Shown: positions 46,244 to 56,817, counted from the stretch's first letter. The stretch: 58,305 nt of DNA from Sutterella wadsworthensis (GCF_003315195.1 NZ_QNRV01000021.1:1-58305); one strand, 5' to 3'. Numbers and translations: made by a program. The notes: generated by a model from the letters alone, not told the origin.

Positions 46244-46281
46244 AGGCCGTCGATCTCTAAACGAGATGGACGGCTTTTTTT
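46244..46281 (+). terminator. Terminator of the NarL-like gene
   Basis: GGCCGTC and GACGGC pair around an inner ATCTC/GAGAT stem and are followed by TTTTTTT. Confidence 0.85.
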
Positions 46282-46304
46282 GCACTCTTGGAGCGCAGAC
46301 GCAT

Positions 46305-46354
46305 CAAAAACAAAACGGGAACGTATCCCGAAGGAGCGTTCCCGCTTTGTTTTG
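46305..46354. terminator. Terminator of the dcu gene (bidirectional)
   Basis: CAAAACGGGAACG (46311-46323) and CGTTCCCGCTTTG (46337-46349) form a long stem with A-rich and T-rich ends on opposite sides. Placed between convergent genes. Confidence 0.85.
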
Positions 46355-46433
46355 CTCGTCTGAGCCGGTCGAGTCAGAGCATGTTCATCGACCGACGCGA
46401 ACTACATCTAATGTCCTCACGAATAGTCGTTTT

Positions 46434-47783
46434 TTAGATGTAGCCGTAGAGCTTGCCGAACACCCAGCCCATGGCCGTGGCGGTCAGAACACCAATAAGA
46501 CCCGGGACGATGAACGAGTGGTTGATCACGAAGCGGCCGATGTGGGTCGTGCCGGAGCGGTCAAACTGAAGAGCCGCCAAGTCGGACGGATACGTCGGCA
46601 GAATGTAGTAGCCGTAGCAAGCGGACGAGAAGGCAACCACGAGTCCCGGAGGCGTACCGATCTGCAGAGCAACCGGAACGATTGTGGCAATAGCAGCTGC
46701 TTGCGAATTCACGAGCTTCGACACAAGGAGAAGTACCAAAGCATACGTCCACGGAGCAGCCTTCACCCACTCAATCAGAATCACCTTCAGATCAGCCAAG
46801 TGGGCCATGAACATCGTATCGGCCATCCAAGCCACGCCGTATACAGCCACGATTGCAACGCAACCAGCATGGAACACCGTGGTCTTACTGATGAGCGCAG
46901 CGCGAACGCCGCAGAACATCACCATCAAGGCACCAGCGGTCAGCATGCACATCTGAATAAGCTGCGTCATGCCGAGGGGCTTCTTGCCGACAACCGGACG
47001 CAGGCTCGGTTCAGAACCAAGGAGCGCAACGAAAGCAATCGTGGCGAGGAAGATCCAGAGGGAGGCCCAAGCCGTCTTCGGGAAGACCTTACCGATCAGC
47101 GTCGTGGTTTCACCGTAGACGTACTTCTTCTGTTCCGGATCGGAAATCAGCTTCTGGAAATCCGGATCCTTGTCGAGATCCTTGCCGCGGAAGGACGAAT
47201 ACGTGCATTCAGCGAACAGACCGACGATAGCGGCCGGAATCACGATGGAGAAGAGCTGGACAAAGCCGAAAGGATGTCCGCCGACCTGATAACCGTCCAA
47301 CAGGGCAATCATCGACACGGCAGCAACTGCAGCCGGCGAGCAGATCACACCCATCTGAGCAGCAATGGTCGAAGCGGCCATCGGACGTTCAGGACGAATG
47401 TTGTTCTTGATCGCTACGTCGTAAATAATCGGCAGCATCGTGTAGACGACGTGGCCGGTACCGCAGAGCACCGTCAGGAACCAGCAGATGTACGGGGCCA
47501 CATAAACCACCGCACGGGGGTGACGACGCAGAACGCGTTCTGCGATCTGAAGCAGGCAGTCAAGACCGCCCGCAGCCTGAAGCGCTGCAGAACCGCAGAC
47601 CACAGCCAAAATCGTCAGAATAACGTCAACAGGCGGCTTGCCAGGCTTCACACCGAAACCGAAGACCAGCACGAGCAGACCGATACCACCGATCAGGCCG
47701 AGAGCCATACCGCCCTTGCGAGCGCCGTAGAACAGGGCAATCAGAACGACTACCAACTGTATCCAAAAATCATATCCGAGCAT
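46434..47783 (-). CDS. Anaerobic C4-dicarboxylate carrier, DcuA/DcuB family
   Basis: The 449-residue inner-membrane protein has about ten hydrophobic helices and the Dcu-family blocks [40 protein letters not shown] and [18 protein letters not shown], given here in part. Dcu carriers exchange fumarate, malate or aspartate for succinate under anaerobic growth, which fits the orphan frdC in this window. Whether it is DcuA or DcuB cannot be separated by eye. The start codon is an ATG at 47783, preceded by AGAGAG. It lies opposite the RND efflux genes. Confidence 0.9.
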   Translation of the reverse strand: MLGYDFWIQLVVVLIALFYGARKGGMALGLIGGIGLLVLVFGFGVKPGKPPVDVILTILAVVCGSAALQAAGGLDCLLQIAERVLRRHPRAVVYVAPYICWFLTVLCGTGHVVYTMLPIIYDVAIKNNIRPERPMAASTIAAQMGVICSPAAVAAVSMIALLDGYQVGGHPFGFVQLFSIVIPAAIVGLFAECTYSSFRGKDLDKDPDFQKLISDPEQKKYVYGETTTLIGKVFPKTAWASLWIFLATIAFVALLGSEPSLRPVVGKKPLGMTQLIQMCMLTAGALMVMFCGVRAALISKTTVFHAGCVAIVAVYGVAWMADTMFMAHLADLKVILIEWVKAAPWTYALVLLLVSKLVNSQAAAIATIVPVALQIGTPPGLVVAFSSACYGYYILPTYPSDLAALQFDRSGTTHIGRFVINHSFIVPGLIGVLTATAMGWVFGKLYGYI

Positions 47784-48255
47784 GTCTTTTCTCTCTTTGG
47801 AGTGAGGACGATCGAATTATCGGCGCCTCTGCTCAAAAAGGGGTACGAATTCATTCGACCTTTGACTAAGTACAAAGATTTACAAAGACCGAGGTTTCGA
47901 TTTACATTTCTGCATACAGCTTCTAAGCAAAACACCTTATGTGCGCATATTTTCTATGATTTTTATAGAAATGAGCAAGAAATACCCTGTCTATTCATTG
48001 AATAATTTAGGGGTGGGGGATATCGCTGAGATTTTTGCACAATCGAGGATGCTTACGAAGGGAGTACCTCTATCGAATTAGTCGTTTTCACCTTCTCCAA
48101 CATCCAATTTCCTCACAAAACGCTCAGCCTCCTTCTCTAAGATGAACGGGTGTTCTCATCTTTTCGCTTCTTTGCGTGTCTGAGGTGGTGCTCTGCTGCA
48201 GCCTTCGTTATCCTCGTGCGCAAAGTTGTCTGAACCATCCTTTCCTGACCCAATC
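47784..48255. promoter_or_regulatory. Divergent gap between dcu and RND efflux genes, with inverted repeat 47951-47971
   Basis: The 472-nt gap holds no gene. A perfect inverted repeat TTTCTAT-N7-ATAGAAA lies about 170 nt ahead of dcu and 285 nt ahead of the efflux genes, a likely repressor or activator site. No FNR-like site is visible. The efflux side has many short T-rich stretches but no clear promoter. Confidence 0.45.
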
Positions 48256-49359
48256 ATGAACCGCACCCTCGTCTGCTGCGCCGCCATGAGCATGTTCTGC
48301 TCGCTGATGCTTGCCGGCTGCAAGACCCAAAGCTCCGCTCCCGCCCCACGCGAACCGCTCCCGGTAGATATTGTCGCCGTCAAGGCTGCCGATGAAGCGC
48401 ATTGGCTTGAAACCATCGGTCAGGCTGAAGCCGCTGCCGCCGTCTCGGTAACGACCCAGGCAACCGGACGCATCATCGCGCAGCGCTACACAGAAGGCGA
48501 CTTTGTGGAAGCCGGCGCCGTGCTTTTTGAAATCGATCCGGCCAACCTTAAGACGCAATTAGCGTCCGCAGAAGCATCCCGTCGAGCGCTTGAAGTCGAA
48601 TTTGCGCAAGCTGACCGTGAGTTTCAACGTGCGGAAAAACTCTGGAAAGCCCAAGCAGCAAGTCAGAAGGACTACGACGATGCAAAGAGCCTGAAAAACA
48701 AAACCGCTAACGAACTTGCACAGGCCAGGGCTGCCGAAAATGAAGCCCGCATCAATTTGGATTGGACCGCCGTACGTGCCCCGGCATCAGGATATGTTTC
48801 TAAAGCACTCTTCAATCCCGGCTCAGTTGTCGTAAAAGACAGCACCGTACTCGCCACCATCACTCAGAAAAATGATGTACGAGTCCTTTTTGCCCCGTCA
48901 GACCGAGATCTTGCCGGAGCCGATATCTCAACAGCAACCCGCGTACGGGTCTTCCGCGCCTCCGGTGAGGAACTCCCTGCATCACTAGATTACGTAGCAC
49001 AGACTTTTGACGCTAAAAACGGCACGCGCACGATGCGCGCCAAAATTCCAGCTGACTCCGGTGTGCTGCCGGGTGAATTCTTGCGTATCCGCTTTATGAC
49101 CGCAGTCGATCGCGGAGCCTGGCGCGTACCGCAGCGCTGTGTCAAGCAGCTCCCCGACGGCACCTATTCCGTTTTCGTGATGCAGGACGGCAAAGCCATT
49201 CAAAAAGCAGTTGAAGTCGGCTTGTGGGAAGGCACCGATTGGATCGTGACCAAGGGGCTTGCCGACGGCGATCTAGTCATCACCAACCAGTTAATTAAAC
49301 TGCAAAACGGTACCGCAGTGAAGGCTGCCGCGAAGAGCTCTGAAAAGACGGCGGGTTGA
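48256..49359 (+). CDS. RND efflux membrane-fusion protein (AcrA/MexA family)
   Basis: The 367-residue periplasmic adaptor starts with a lipoprotein signal (SLMLAGC at about residue 22), then a lipoyl/barrel-sandwich half (SVTTQATGRIIAQRYTEGDFV), an alpha-helical hairpin (about residues 90-165) and a beta barrel (ITQKNDVRVLFAPSDRD). It should link the pump encoded 4 nt downstream to an outer-membrane channel. ATG 48256 is chosen from the signal; the frame opens at 48226. Confidence 0.93.
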   Translation: MNRTLVCCAAMSMFCSLMLAGCKTQSSAPAPREPLPVDIVAVKAADEAHWLETIGQAEAAAAVSVTTQATGRIIAQRYTEGDFVEAGAVLFEIDPANLKTQLASAEASRRALEVEFAQADREFQRAEKLWKAQAASQKDYDDAKSLKNKTANELAQARAAENEARINLDWTAVRAPASGYVSKALFNPGSVVVKDSTVLATITQKNDVRVLFAPSDRDLAGADISTATRVRVFRASGEELPASLDYVAQTFDAKNGTRTMRAKIPADSGVLPGEFLRIRFMTAVDRGAWRVPQRCVKQLPDGTYSVFVMQDGKAIQKAVEVGLWEGTDWIVTKGLADGDLVITNQLIKLQNGTAVKAAAKSSEKTAG

Positions 49360-49363
49360 GGCT

Positions 49364-52300
49364 ATGCTGAGTCAATTCTGTATTCGCCGTCCGATTTTTG
49401 CGACGGTTCTCTCGCTCTTCATTGTTCTTTCCGGGCTCATCGCGCTGAGGGTGCTGCCGCTTTCACAGTACCCCAACATCACTCCGCCCTCAGTACGCGT
49501 CTCGGCTACCTATGACGGCGCCGATGCCGAAACAATTGCCCGCACGGTAGCTCAGCCTATTGAAGATCAGCTCTCAGGGATTGAGGGGCTGCTTTACTTC
49601 ACCACCAGTATCCGCTCAAGCGGCGACATGGCCATTCAATGCGTCTTTGACGTCGGCACCAATCCGAATGACGCCATGCTTGAGATCAACAACCGCGTAC
49701 GTACGGCCGAGCGTCGGCTTCCCGCAAAAGTTCGCGACCAGGGCGTCTCTGTAAGAAAGCGAAGCGAAGATGAGCTCCTCATGATGGCGCTCTATTCGCC
49801 TGATAAATCCATGACGGCGTCGGACATGGCCGACTACGCCAATCTCAATATTGTCGATGAATTAAAACGCCTTCCTGGCATCGGTGACGTTTCCGTGTTC
49901 GGCAACGTTCAGTCGGCCATGCGCATTTGGCTTGATCCGGATCGGATGAGCAAGCTTGGCGTCACGGTCAAAGACGTCGACAACGCCGTGACTGCGCAGA
50001 ACGCCCAGCATGCCGTCGGTCGCGTCGGCACCTCTCCCACGCTGCCCGAACAACAGCTCTTCTACAAAATTACCACTCCAGGACAGCTCCTCACACCGGA
50101 TCAGTTTGCCGGCATCGTTGTCAAAAGCGACGGCCCCAATGGACTGGTTCGTCTGCGCGATATCGCTACTACGGAAGTTGGCAAACGCAGTTATGAATTC
50201 CGTGTTGATATGAATGGGCAGCCAGGCGTCAATATCGGCGTCTACCTTCAGACGGGTGCAAACGCCATGGCGGCTGCTTCAGTAGTTAAAGCCCGCATCA
50301 CCGAACTCGCCCAGCAATTCCCGAAGGGACACCTCGACTACACCATCACGAACGACACGACAGTCTTCGTCGGCGCATCGCTCAATGAGGTGTACCGCAC
50401 GCTCATGGAAGCGGGCATTCTCGTTCTGCTCGTGGTTTTCGTCTTCCTGCAGAGTTGGCGCGCCACGTTGATCCCAATGCTGGCTGTTCCGGTGAGCCTG
50501 ATTGGTACGATGGCCGGACTCTGGCTCTGCGGCTTTTCGCTCAATACGCTCACGCTCTTTGCCATGACGCTTGCTATCGGCATTGTGGTTGACGATGCCA
50601 TTGTGGTTCTTGAGAACGTTGAGCGTTTAATGCGCACCGAAAAGCTCTCACCCTACGATGCGTCCATTAAGGCCATGAAGGAAGTATCCGGCGCGCTCGT
50701 CGCAATCGTCCTGGTGCTCTCTGCCGTCTTCATTCCTGTGGCATTTCTCGGCGGCATTGCGGGCGAACTGTATCGACAGTTCTCCGTGACCGTTGCCATC
50801 GCCGTGGTGATCTCCGGATTTGTTGCACTGACGCTCACGCCTGCGCTCTGCGCCATTCTTTTAAAACCTACCGGCGATAAGCCTGTCTCTAAGCCTTTCC
50901 GACTCTTCAATCAGGGACTTGCTGCCTTCACGATGGCTTTTCTGCAGGTCGTGCGCGCAGCACTGAAGCACAGAATTGCATCTGCATTGATCCTCATAGC
51001 CGTTTGCATAGGCGGGTGGCAGCTTCTGCAGATTACACCGACATCTTTCATTCCTAAGGAAGACCAGGGCGTCGTGCGTATGGCGGTGCAACTCCCTGAA
51101 GGTTCTGCTTTCCCGCGCACGGAAGAAGTTGCAGAAGGATTTCTAAAGAAGATTCAATCGCTCGACGGCGTACAAAACGTCGTTACCATGATGGGTTTTG
51201 ACACGCTCGGCAGTGACATCAAGGCCAATGCAGCGACATTCATTCTTCAGCTCAAGCACTGGAATGAACGTCAGCAGACTGCCGACGACTACCAGCAGCA
51301 GCTTACGAAATGGCTGCGCGAAAGTCCTGATGCCCGCGGCATTGCCGTGCTGCCGGCTCCGATTCCCGGGCTTGGCAGCTCTAACGGCTTCTCGGGTTAC
51401 CTGACCTCCCACGGCTCGGACAATCCGCTGGTGCTGCAAGGAATTGCTGAGGGCTTCATCGCCGAACTTTCCAAGCGCCCGGAACTTACCGGTCTGCGCA
51501 CATCGCTTACTGCCGACAGCCCGCAGCTGCTGCTTACGGTCGACAGAGACCGTGCCTACGCGCTGGGCGTGGACGTTGATGATGTCTATGAAACCATCTC
51601 CGCCATGATGGGAAGCTCTTACATCAATGACTTCACCCGCAACGGCAAAACCTACCGCGTTGTCATGCAGGCTGAAGCGAAATATCGCTCGCTGCCGTCC
51701 GATATCGGCCGCGCGAGCGTACGCGCCTCATCAGGAGAAATGGTTCCAATATCAACCCTCGTCACCTGGGAGCGCGTTTCAGGACCAGACTCTCTCACCC
51801 GCATGAACGGATATCTTGGTTCTCAGATCATGGGAGCCGCTATCCAAGGCGTTTCCTCAGGCGAAGCGATCCGAATCGTAGAAGAAACTGCCCGCGACTA
51901 CCTGCCGCCAGGCTATCAGGTTGAATGGATCGGTCAGGCCTACCACGAAAAGCGTATCGGCGCATCGTCAGCGACAGCCTTTGGTTTCGGTCTGCTCGTG
52001 ATGTTCCTGATTCTTGCAGCGCTTTATGAACGTTGGTCGCTCCCAATCGCCGTGGTGCTGGCTGTGCCGTATGCATTCCTTGGTGCCATGACGGCCGTCT
52101 GGCTGCGCGGAACGGCAAACGACATCTACTTCCAAATCGGTCTGCTCGTTCTGATTGGACTCACTGCGAAGAATGCAATTTTGATCGTAGAGTACGCCGA
52201 ACAGAAAATGGAGGAAGACGGTAAAGGGCCGTTTGATGCCGCTATTGAAGCTGCCGGGCTGCGGCTGCGGCCCATTTTGATGACTTCGCTCGCCTTCATT

Positions 52301-52465
52301 TTGGGCGTCACCCCGATGCTTCTAGCCACGGGAGCAGGTTCTGCTGCCCGCCACTCGATGGGTACGGGTGTTTTCGGCGGCATGCTTGCTGCAACCTTTA
52401 TTTCAACCATCTTCGTGCCGGTCTTCTTCACTTGGTTTGCGAAGAAGCGCAAGGCAAAGCGATGA
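49364..52465 (+). CDS. RND multidrug efflux pump (AcrB/MexB, HAE-1 family)
   Basis: The 1033-residue inner-membrane pump has the standard HAE-1 plan: an N-terminal FCIRRPIFATVLSLFIVLSG membrane segment, QYPNITPPSVRVSATYDGA, 12 transmembrane segments in two halves, the TM4 motif IGIVVDDAIVVLENVER with the proton-relay Asp pair, and the second-half GLTAKNAILIVEYA with Lys. The pump expels hydrophobic drugs by proton-driven rotation. It starts 4 nt after the adaptor gene. No tolC/oprM-like gene follows; the partner channel must be elsewhere. Confidence 0.95.
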   Translation: MLSQFCIRRPIFATVLSLFIVLSGLIALRVLPLSQYPNITPPSVRVSATYDGADAETIARTVAQPIEDQLSGIEGLLYFTTSIRSSGDMAIQCVFDVGTNPNDAMLEINNRVRTAERRLPAKVRDQGVSVRKRSEDELLMMALYSPDKSMTASDMADYANLNIVDELKRLPGIGDVSVFGNVQSAMRIWLDPDRMSKLGVTVKDVDNAVTAQNAQHAVGRVGTSPTLPEQQLFYKITTPGQLLTPDQFAGIVVKSDGPNGLVRLRDIATTEVGKRSYEFRVDMNGQPGVNIGVYLQTGANAMAAASVVKARITELAQQFPKGHLDYTITNDTTVFVGASLNEVYRTLMEAGILVLLVVFVFLQSWRATLIPMLAVPVSLIGTMAGLWLCGFSLNTLTLFAMTLAIGIVVDDAIVVLENVERLMRTEKLSPYDASIKAMKEVSGALVAIVLVLSAVFIPVAFLGGIAGELYRQFSVTVAIAVVISGFVALTLTPALCAILLKPTGDKPVSKPFRLFNQGLAAFTMAFLQVVRAALKHRIASALILIAVCIGGWQLLQITPTSFIPKEDQGVVRMAVQLPEGSAFPRTEEVAEGFLKKIQSLDGVQNVVTMMGFDTLGSDIKANAATFILQLKHWNERQQTADDYQQQLTKWLRESPDARGIAVLPAPIPGLGSSNGFSGYLTSHGSDNPLVLQGIAEGFIAELSKRPELTGLRTSLTADSPQLLLTVDRDRAYALGVDVDDVYETISAMMGSSYINDFTRNGKTYRVVMQAEAKYRSLPSDIGRASVRASSGEMVPISTLVTWERVSGPDSLTRMNGYLGSQIMGAAIQGVSSGEAIRIVEETARDYLPPGYQVEWIGQAYHEKRIGASSATAFGFGLLVMFLILAALYERWSLPIAVVLAVPYAFLGAMTAVWLRGTANDIYFQIGLLVLIGLTAKNAILIVEYAEQKMEEDGKGPFDAAIEAAGLRLRPILMTSLAFILGVTPMLLATGAGSAARHSMGTGVFGGMLAATFISTIFVPVFFTWFAKKRKAKR

Positions 52466-52485
52466 TTCGCTGCTGAGGACAGTTG

Positions 52486-52523
52486 AAAAAGCCCGAAATC
52501 GATTGACGATTCCGGGCTTTTTT
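52486..52523. terminator. Bidirectional terminator between RND pump and dnaJ
   Basis: AAAAAGCCCGAAATCG and CGATTCCGGGCTTTTTT pair as a long interrupted stem with A and T runs at its two ends, suitable for both convergent genes. Confidence 0.9.
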
Positions 52524-52548
52524 ATGGGGTCAATTTTGAGTGCGAAGA

Positions 52549-53718
52549 TTATTTCTTAAAGAAGTTCTTCATCTGCTCAAAAATGCCTTCTGTTTTAGGA
52601 CTGTGCTTCTCTCCGCCTTCCTTCAAAGAAGCATCGAACTGACGCAACAGATCCTTTTGCTTGCTCGAAAGGTTTACTGGCGTTTCCGTCAGCACGTGGA
52701 TGTAAAGATCGCCGGGGGTGCCGCTACGCAGATTACGGATACCCTTGCCGCGCAGGCGGAAGGTCTTGCCGCTCTGTGTGCCCTCAGGCAGCGTAATGCG
52801 GCTTTCGCCGTCAAGCGTAGGCACTGTGACTTCACCGCCCAGCGCCGCAGTAGCGAACGAGATGGGCAATTCCATGTGAAGATCGTCGCCCTCACGTTCA
52901 AAGAACTTGCTGGGCTGTACATGCACCTCAACAAAGAGGTCGCCTGCAGGACCGCCGTTCACACCGGGTTCGCCGCGGCCGGACACGCGGATGCGCTGAC
53001 CGTCGTTAATACCCGCAGGAATATTGATCTGCAAAACCGTGGTCGTACGCTTCCAGCCCGTGCCCTGGCAGTCGGGACATGGATCCGAAATCACCTCGCC
53101 GGTACCGTGGCAGTGCGGACAGGTCTGCTGCACCTGGAAGAGTCCGTTGCTCATGCGGACGACGCCGGCACCACGGCAAGTCGGACACGTCTTCTTCGAC
53201 GTTCCGGGACGGCAGCCTGAACCCTTGCAGGTTTCGCACTTCTCCCACGCCGGCACACGGATATCCATCTTGCGGCCGTGTGCAGCATCCTCAAAGCTCA
53301 CTTCAACCGTGAAGCTCATATCGTTGCCGCGAGTCGGCTGCGGGCCCTGAGGACCCGCTCCGCGGCCTCGTCCGCCGCCGAAAAGATCGGAGAAGATGTC
53401 GCCGAAGGCGCTCTGGAAGTCCGCTCCGCCGTTCATCCCGCCGAAGCCTCCAAAACCGCCCTGACCGCCGCCGAAACCGCCGGCCGCATTCGGATCTACG
53501 CCGGCCTTGCCGAAACGGTCGTAGGCTGCGCGCTTTTGCTCATCGGAGAGCACGGCATATGCCTCACCCACCTCTTTGAACTTCGCCTCAGCGGCTTTAT
53601 CGCCGGGGTTGCGATCAGGGTGGTACTTCATGGCAAGGCGACGATACGCTTTCTTGATCTCGTCCTGAGATGCCCCGCGCTCAACGCCGAGCACCTCATA
53701 GTAGTTTTGTTCAGCCAT
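52549..53718 (-). CDS. dnaJ: Chaperone protein DnaJ
   Basis: DnaJ delivers unfolded proteins to DnaK and stimulates its ATPase. The 389-residue type I J-protein has the J domain ([23 protein letters not shown] in KYHPDRNPG), a G/F region (about residues 75-115, [10 protein letters not shown]), four zinc-finger repeats [25 protein letters not shown] and CPDCQGTG, and the C-terminal substrate domain. All are intact. It lies last in the hemH-grpE-dnaK-dnaJ series. Confidence 0.97.
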   Translation of the reverse strand: MAEQNYYEVLGVERGASQDEIKKAYRRLAMKYHPDRNPGDKAAEAKFKEVGEAYAVLSDEQKRAAYDRFGKAGVDPNAAGGFGGGQGGFGGFGGMNGGADFQSAFGDIFSDLFGGGRGRGAGPQGPQPTRGNDMSFTVEVSFEDAAHGRKMDIRVPAWEKCETCKGSGCRPGTSKKTCPTCRGAGVVRMSNGLFQVQQTCPHCHGTGEVISDPCPDCQGTGWKRTTTVLQINIPAGINDGQRIRVSGRGEPGVNGGPAGDLFVEVHVQPSKFFEREGDDLHMELPISFATAALGGEVTVPTLDGESRITLPEGTQSGKTFRLRGKGIRNLRSGTPGDLYIHVLTETPVNLSSKQKDLLRQFDASLKEGGEKHSPKTEGIFEQMKNFFKK

Positions 53719-53829
53719 GGTCTTCTGCTGGTTTTCCGTATGAACGAAACGCTCATACGATTCTTATACGTTGAAAAGGAACCGCTGGACAGGATCCCGC
53801 CGCTCCTTCGTCAGGCATCTTAATTTGAA

Positions 53830-53881
53830 AGTGCCTGAAAGCACTACGGGCGGACTTCTCTTTCCGGAGGAATCCGCCCGT
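53830..53881. repeat. Two hairpins between dnaK and dnaJ
   Basis: AGTGC/GCACT (53830-53845) and ACGGGCGGA/TCCGCCCGT (53846-53881) are adjacent stems in the 192-nt gap. No T tract follows on the minus strand. They could lower dnaJ expression relative to dnaK or protect the dnaK 3' end. Confidence 0.6.
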
Positions 53882-53910
53882 GAAGGGTCGAAGCCCTTGA
53901 GCTTGGAAGA

Positions 53911-55836
53911 TTACTTCTTCACATCCGTGAAGTCAGCGTCAACGACATCATCGTCCTTGCCGCCCTGCTGCTGACCCTGCTGGGACTGGGCCTGCTGAGC
54001 CTGTGAAGCTTCTGCAGCAGCCTTGTTCATCTTTTCGCCGATCTTCTGCGCAGCAGTCATCAGACGTTCAACAGCAGCATCAATGGCAGCTTTGTCTTCG
54101 CCCTTGACCTTCTCTTCAACATCCTTGATGGCATCTTCGCAAGCAGCGCGGTCAGCGCTTTCGACCTTCTCTCCGAACTCCTTCAGGGTCTTCTGAACCT
54201 GACCCACGGCCGCATCTGCGGTGTTGCGGGCCTGAGCGAGTTCGAAGCGGCGGTGATCCTCTTCCTTATTGGCTTCAGCGTCCGAAACCATGCGCTTGAT
54301 TTCCTCTTCAGAAAGTCCAGAGCTGGCCTTGATGGTAATCGTGTTTTCCTTGCCGGTAGCCTTGTCCTTGGCAGACACGTGCAGAATGCCGTTGGCGTCA
54401 ATGTCGAACGTCACTTCAATCTGCGGCAGTCCACGCGGAGACGGCGGAATACCTTCGAGGTTGAACTCGCCCAAGAGTTTGTTCGAGGCAGCCATTTCAT
54501 GCTCGCCTTGATAAACCTTAATAGTCACCGCCGGCTGGTTGTCTTCAGCAGTCGAGAACACCTGCGAATGCTTCGTCGGAATCGTCGTGTTGCGCTTGAT
54601 CATCGCGGTCATCACGCCGCCCAGCGTTTCAATGCCGAGGGTAAGCGGCGTCACATCAAGGAGCAGCACATCACGGCGTTCACCCGTAAGCACCGAACCC
54701 TGAATAGCAGCGCCGATAGCCACCGCTTCATCCGGGTTGACGTCCTTGCGGGGATCCTTGCCGAAGAATTCCTTCACGACTTCCTGAACACGCGGCATAC
54801 GAGTCATGCCGCCCACGAGGATAACGTCGGTGATGTCGCTCTTATCCTTCTTGGCGTCACGCAAAGCCTTCGAAACCGGTTCAATCGTACGCTGCACGAG
54901 GTCTTCAACAAGGCTTTCGAATTTCGCACGCGTAATGCTGATATTCAAATGCTTCGGACCGGTAGCGTCAGCCGTGATGTACGGCAGATTGATTTCCGTT
55001 TCCTGACGGCTCGAGAGCTCAATCTTGGCCTTTTCAGCAGCATCCTTCAGACGCTGCAGAGCCAAAACATCCTTCGAGAGATCCACGCCCGTATCACGGC
55101 GGAATTCAGTAATCAGATAGTCAACGACGCGCTGATCGAAGTCTTCGCCGCCGAGGAACGTATCACCGTTCGTGGAAAGCACCTCAAACTGCTTGTCACC
55201 GTCAACGTTGGCAATGTCAATGATCGAAATATCGAACGTGCCGCCGCCCAAGTCGTACACGGCGATCGTGCGGTCAGACGTGCCGCCCTTGTCCATACCA
55301 AAGGCCAATGCTGCGGCGGTCGGCTCATTGATGATGCGCTTCACATCCAGACCAGCAATACGTCCGGCATCCTTCGTCGCCTGACGCTGACTGTCATTAA
55401 AGTAGGCCGGCACCGTAATAACGGCCTCCGTCACGGGCTCGCCAAGATAATCCTCAGCGGTCTTCTTCATCTTGCGAAGCACTTCAGCGGAAACCTGCTG
55501 CGGCGCAAGCTTCTTGCCGCCCACTTCAACCCACGCGTCACCGTTATCGGCGCGAACGATGCTGAACGGAGCAAGCTGAAGATCCTTCTGAACTTCGGCA
55601 TCATCAAAGCGACGACCGATCAAACGCTTCACGGCGAAGAGCGTGTTCTTCGGATTTGTGACGGCCTGGCGTTTGGCGGGAGCACCCACCAGAATTTCAC
55701 CATTGTCAAGATAGGCGACAATCGACGGCGTCGTACGGGCGCCTTCGCTGTTTTCCATCACCTTGACGTGATCGCCTTCCATGACGGCGACAGCGGAATT
55801 CGTCGTGCCAAGGTCAATACCGATGATCTTTGCCAT
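53911..55836 (-). CDS. dnaK: Chaperone protein DnaK (Hsp70)
   Basis: The 641-residue Hsp70 has the ATPase domain from [19 protein letters not shown] through the [11 protein letters not shown] and [10 protein letters not shown] phosphate motifs, the hydrophobic linker [18 protein letters not shown], the substrate domain and a C-terminal lid ending in a Gln/Gly tail with [12 protein letters not shown]. All features are of normal DnaK. It has its own sigma32-type promoter upstream, in addition to that of grpE. Confidence 0.98.
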   Translation of the reverse strand: MAKIIGIDLGTTNSAVAVMEGDHVKVMENSEGARTTPSIVAYLDNGEILVGAPAKRQAVTNPKNTLFAVKRLIGRRFDDAEVQKDLQLAPFSIVRADNGDAWVEVGGKKLAPQQVSAEVLRKMKKTAEDYLGEPVTEAVITVPAYFNDSQRQATKDAGRIAGLDVKRIINEPTAAALAFGMDKGGTSDRTIAVYDLGGGTFDISIIDIANVDGDKQFEVLSTNGDTFLGGEDFDQRVVDYLITEFRRDTGVDLSKDVLALQRLKDAAEKAKIELSSRQETEINLPYITADATGPKHLNISITRAKFESLVEDLVQRTIEPVSKALRDAKKDKSDITDVILVGGMTRMPRVQEVVKEFFGKDPRKDVNPDEAVAIGAAIQGSVLTGERRDVLLLDVTPLTLGIETLGGVMTAMIKRNTTIPTKHSQVFSTAEDNQPAVTIKVYQGEHEMAASNKLLGEFNLEGIPPSPRGLPQIEVTFDIDANGILHVSAKDKATGKENTITIKASSGLSEEEIKRMVSDAEANKEEDHRRFELAQARNTADAAVGQVQKTLKEFGEKVESADRAACEDAIKDVEEKVKGEDKAAIDAAVERLMTAAQKIGEKMNKAAAEASQAQQAQSQQGQQQGGKDDDVVDADFTDVKK

Positions 55837-55988
55837 GTTTCGTAGTTCCTTAATGTTGCTTCCGCCTTCCGGCGCTCCTCAAAGCTGATCGCTTGCAAGC
55901 GCTGAAAGCACGGGTTTTATGAAATCTGTTCTGGGAGATCCTGAAGCTCCTCTGCGAAACTCTCTGATCTCCGTTCCTCTTTAATCCC

Positions 55989-56017
55989 TATATGGGGACA
56001 CCCCATTTTTTTTCAAG
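55989..56017 (-). promoter_or_regulatory. Sigma32-type heat-shock promoter of dnaK
   Basis: On the minus strand CTTGAAA (56011-56017) is followed 13 nt later by CCCCATATA (55989-55997), a near-consensus sigma32 promoter. The spacer and -10 box also include an ATGGGG-ACA-CCCCAT palindrome. The transcript would have a leader of about 145 nt before dnaK. Confidence 0.85.
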
Positions 56018-56054
56018 GGCACGTCTGTAAAAAAACTTGTTTGCTGTTGAGCGG

Positions 56055-56090
56055 CAAAAAAATCCCGGAAGATCCTTCGATCCGCCGGGA
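56055..56090 (-). terminator. Terminator after grpE
   Basis: TCCCGG/CCGGGA with an inner GATC/GATC extension (56063-56090) is followed on the minus strand by a TTTTTTT tract. grpE is therefore a separate transcript from dnaK. Confidence 0.85.
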
Positions 56091-56118
56091 CTTGTCTGAT
56101 ATCTGAAAGAGCAGTGTC

Positions 56119-56760
56119 TCAGCCCTGAGCAACACTCACCATTGCCGGACGCAGTACTCGGCCGGCAATGTTCCAGCCGCGCTGAAACACCTGCACCACC
56201 ATGCCGGGCTTAACGCCTTCAGGCGCAGGCACCATCGTGATAGCCATATGGAAGTGCGGATCAAACGCCTCACCCTTCGGATCAATCGGCTTCATATCGG
56301 ACACGTCAAGTGCGTGCATGAGCTGACGATAGGTCGCTTCCATTCCTTCACGGGCGGCGCTGTCCTTGTCGGCAGCCGTGGCTTCAAGAGCCTTCTCAAG
56401 ACTGTCCACTACCGGAAGCAGGTTCTCCGCGAACTTTTCAATCGCGAATTTACGCGTCTTCACGAGCTCTTCGGACGAACGACGACGGGCGTTCTCAAGA
56501 TCTGCCATCGCACGCACATAAAGATCGTAGTGCTCAATCACCTTCTGCTCAGCCGCCTTGAGCTGCGCTTTGAGCTCCTGAGGCGTAGGCTCCGCCGTTT
56601 CCTTCTTGGCAGCTTCAGCAGGCTTGTCGCTGCACCCGCAGCCGCCTTCAGCGGCGGCAGGCTTGGCTCCGCAGCCGCACTGATGCTCATGATCGTGGTG
56701 ATCGCCGCATTTTCCGCCGCAGCATTCGCTCTTCTGATTCTGTTCGTTCTGATCGGTCAT
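56119..56760 (-). CDS. grpE: Nucleotide exchange factor GrpE with Cys/His-rich N-terminal extension
   Basis: GrpE releases ADP from DnaK. The 213-residue protein has the usual long helix (about residues 55-130, YDLYVRAMADLENARRRSSEE) and the beta-rich head (DPKGEAFDPHFHMAI, VVQVFQRGWNIAGRVLRPAMV). Unusually, residues 13-43 carry seven Cys and four His in short clusters (CCGGKCGDHHDHEHQCGCG and GGCGCS), a likely metal-binding segment not found in E. coli GrpE. The start is sound: ATG 56760 follows AGGA by 8 nt and a sigma32 promoter lies upstream. Confidence 0.95.
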   Translation of the reverse strand: MTDQNEQNQKSECCGGKCGDHHDHEHQCGCGAKPAAAEGGCGCSDKPAEAAKKETAEPTPQELKAQLKAAEQKVIEHYDLYVRAMADLENARRRSSEELVKTRKFAIEKFAENLLPVVDSLEKALEATAADKDSAAREGMEATYRQLMHALDVSDMKPIDPKGEAFDPHFHMAITMVPAPEGVKPGMVVQVFQRGWNIAGRVLRPAMVSVAQG

Positions 56761-56817
56761 TTTCTAATCCTGTTCGCTGCCGCCCTTCAGGCGGCAATCA
56801 ACACTGCTGATGGCCTT

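Noticed and set aside
46266..48005. 579-codon open frame on the plus strand opposite the dcu gene
   Set aside because: It is antisense to a clear Dcu carrier, runs through terminators, and its Arg/His/Asn-rich product looks like a shadow translation.
54253..55845. 530-codon open frame on the plus strand opposite dnaK
   Set aside because: It mirrors dnaK codon usage in antisense, contains no recognisable domain, and dnaK is certain.
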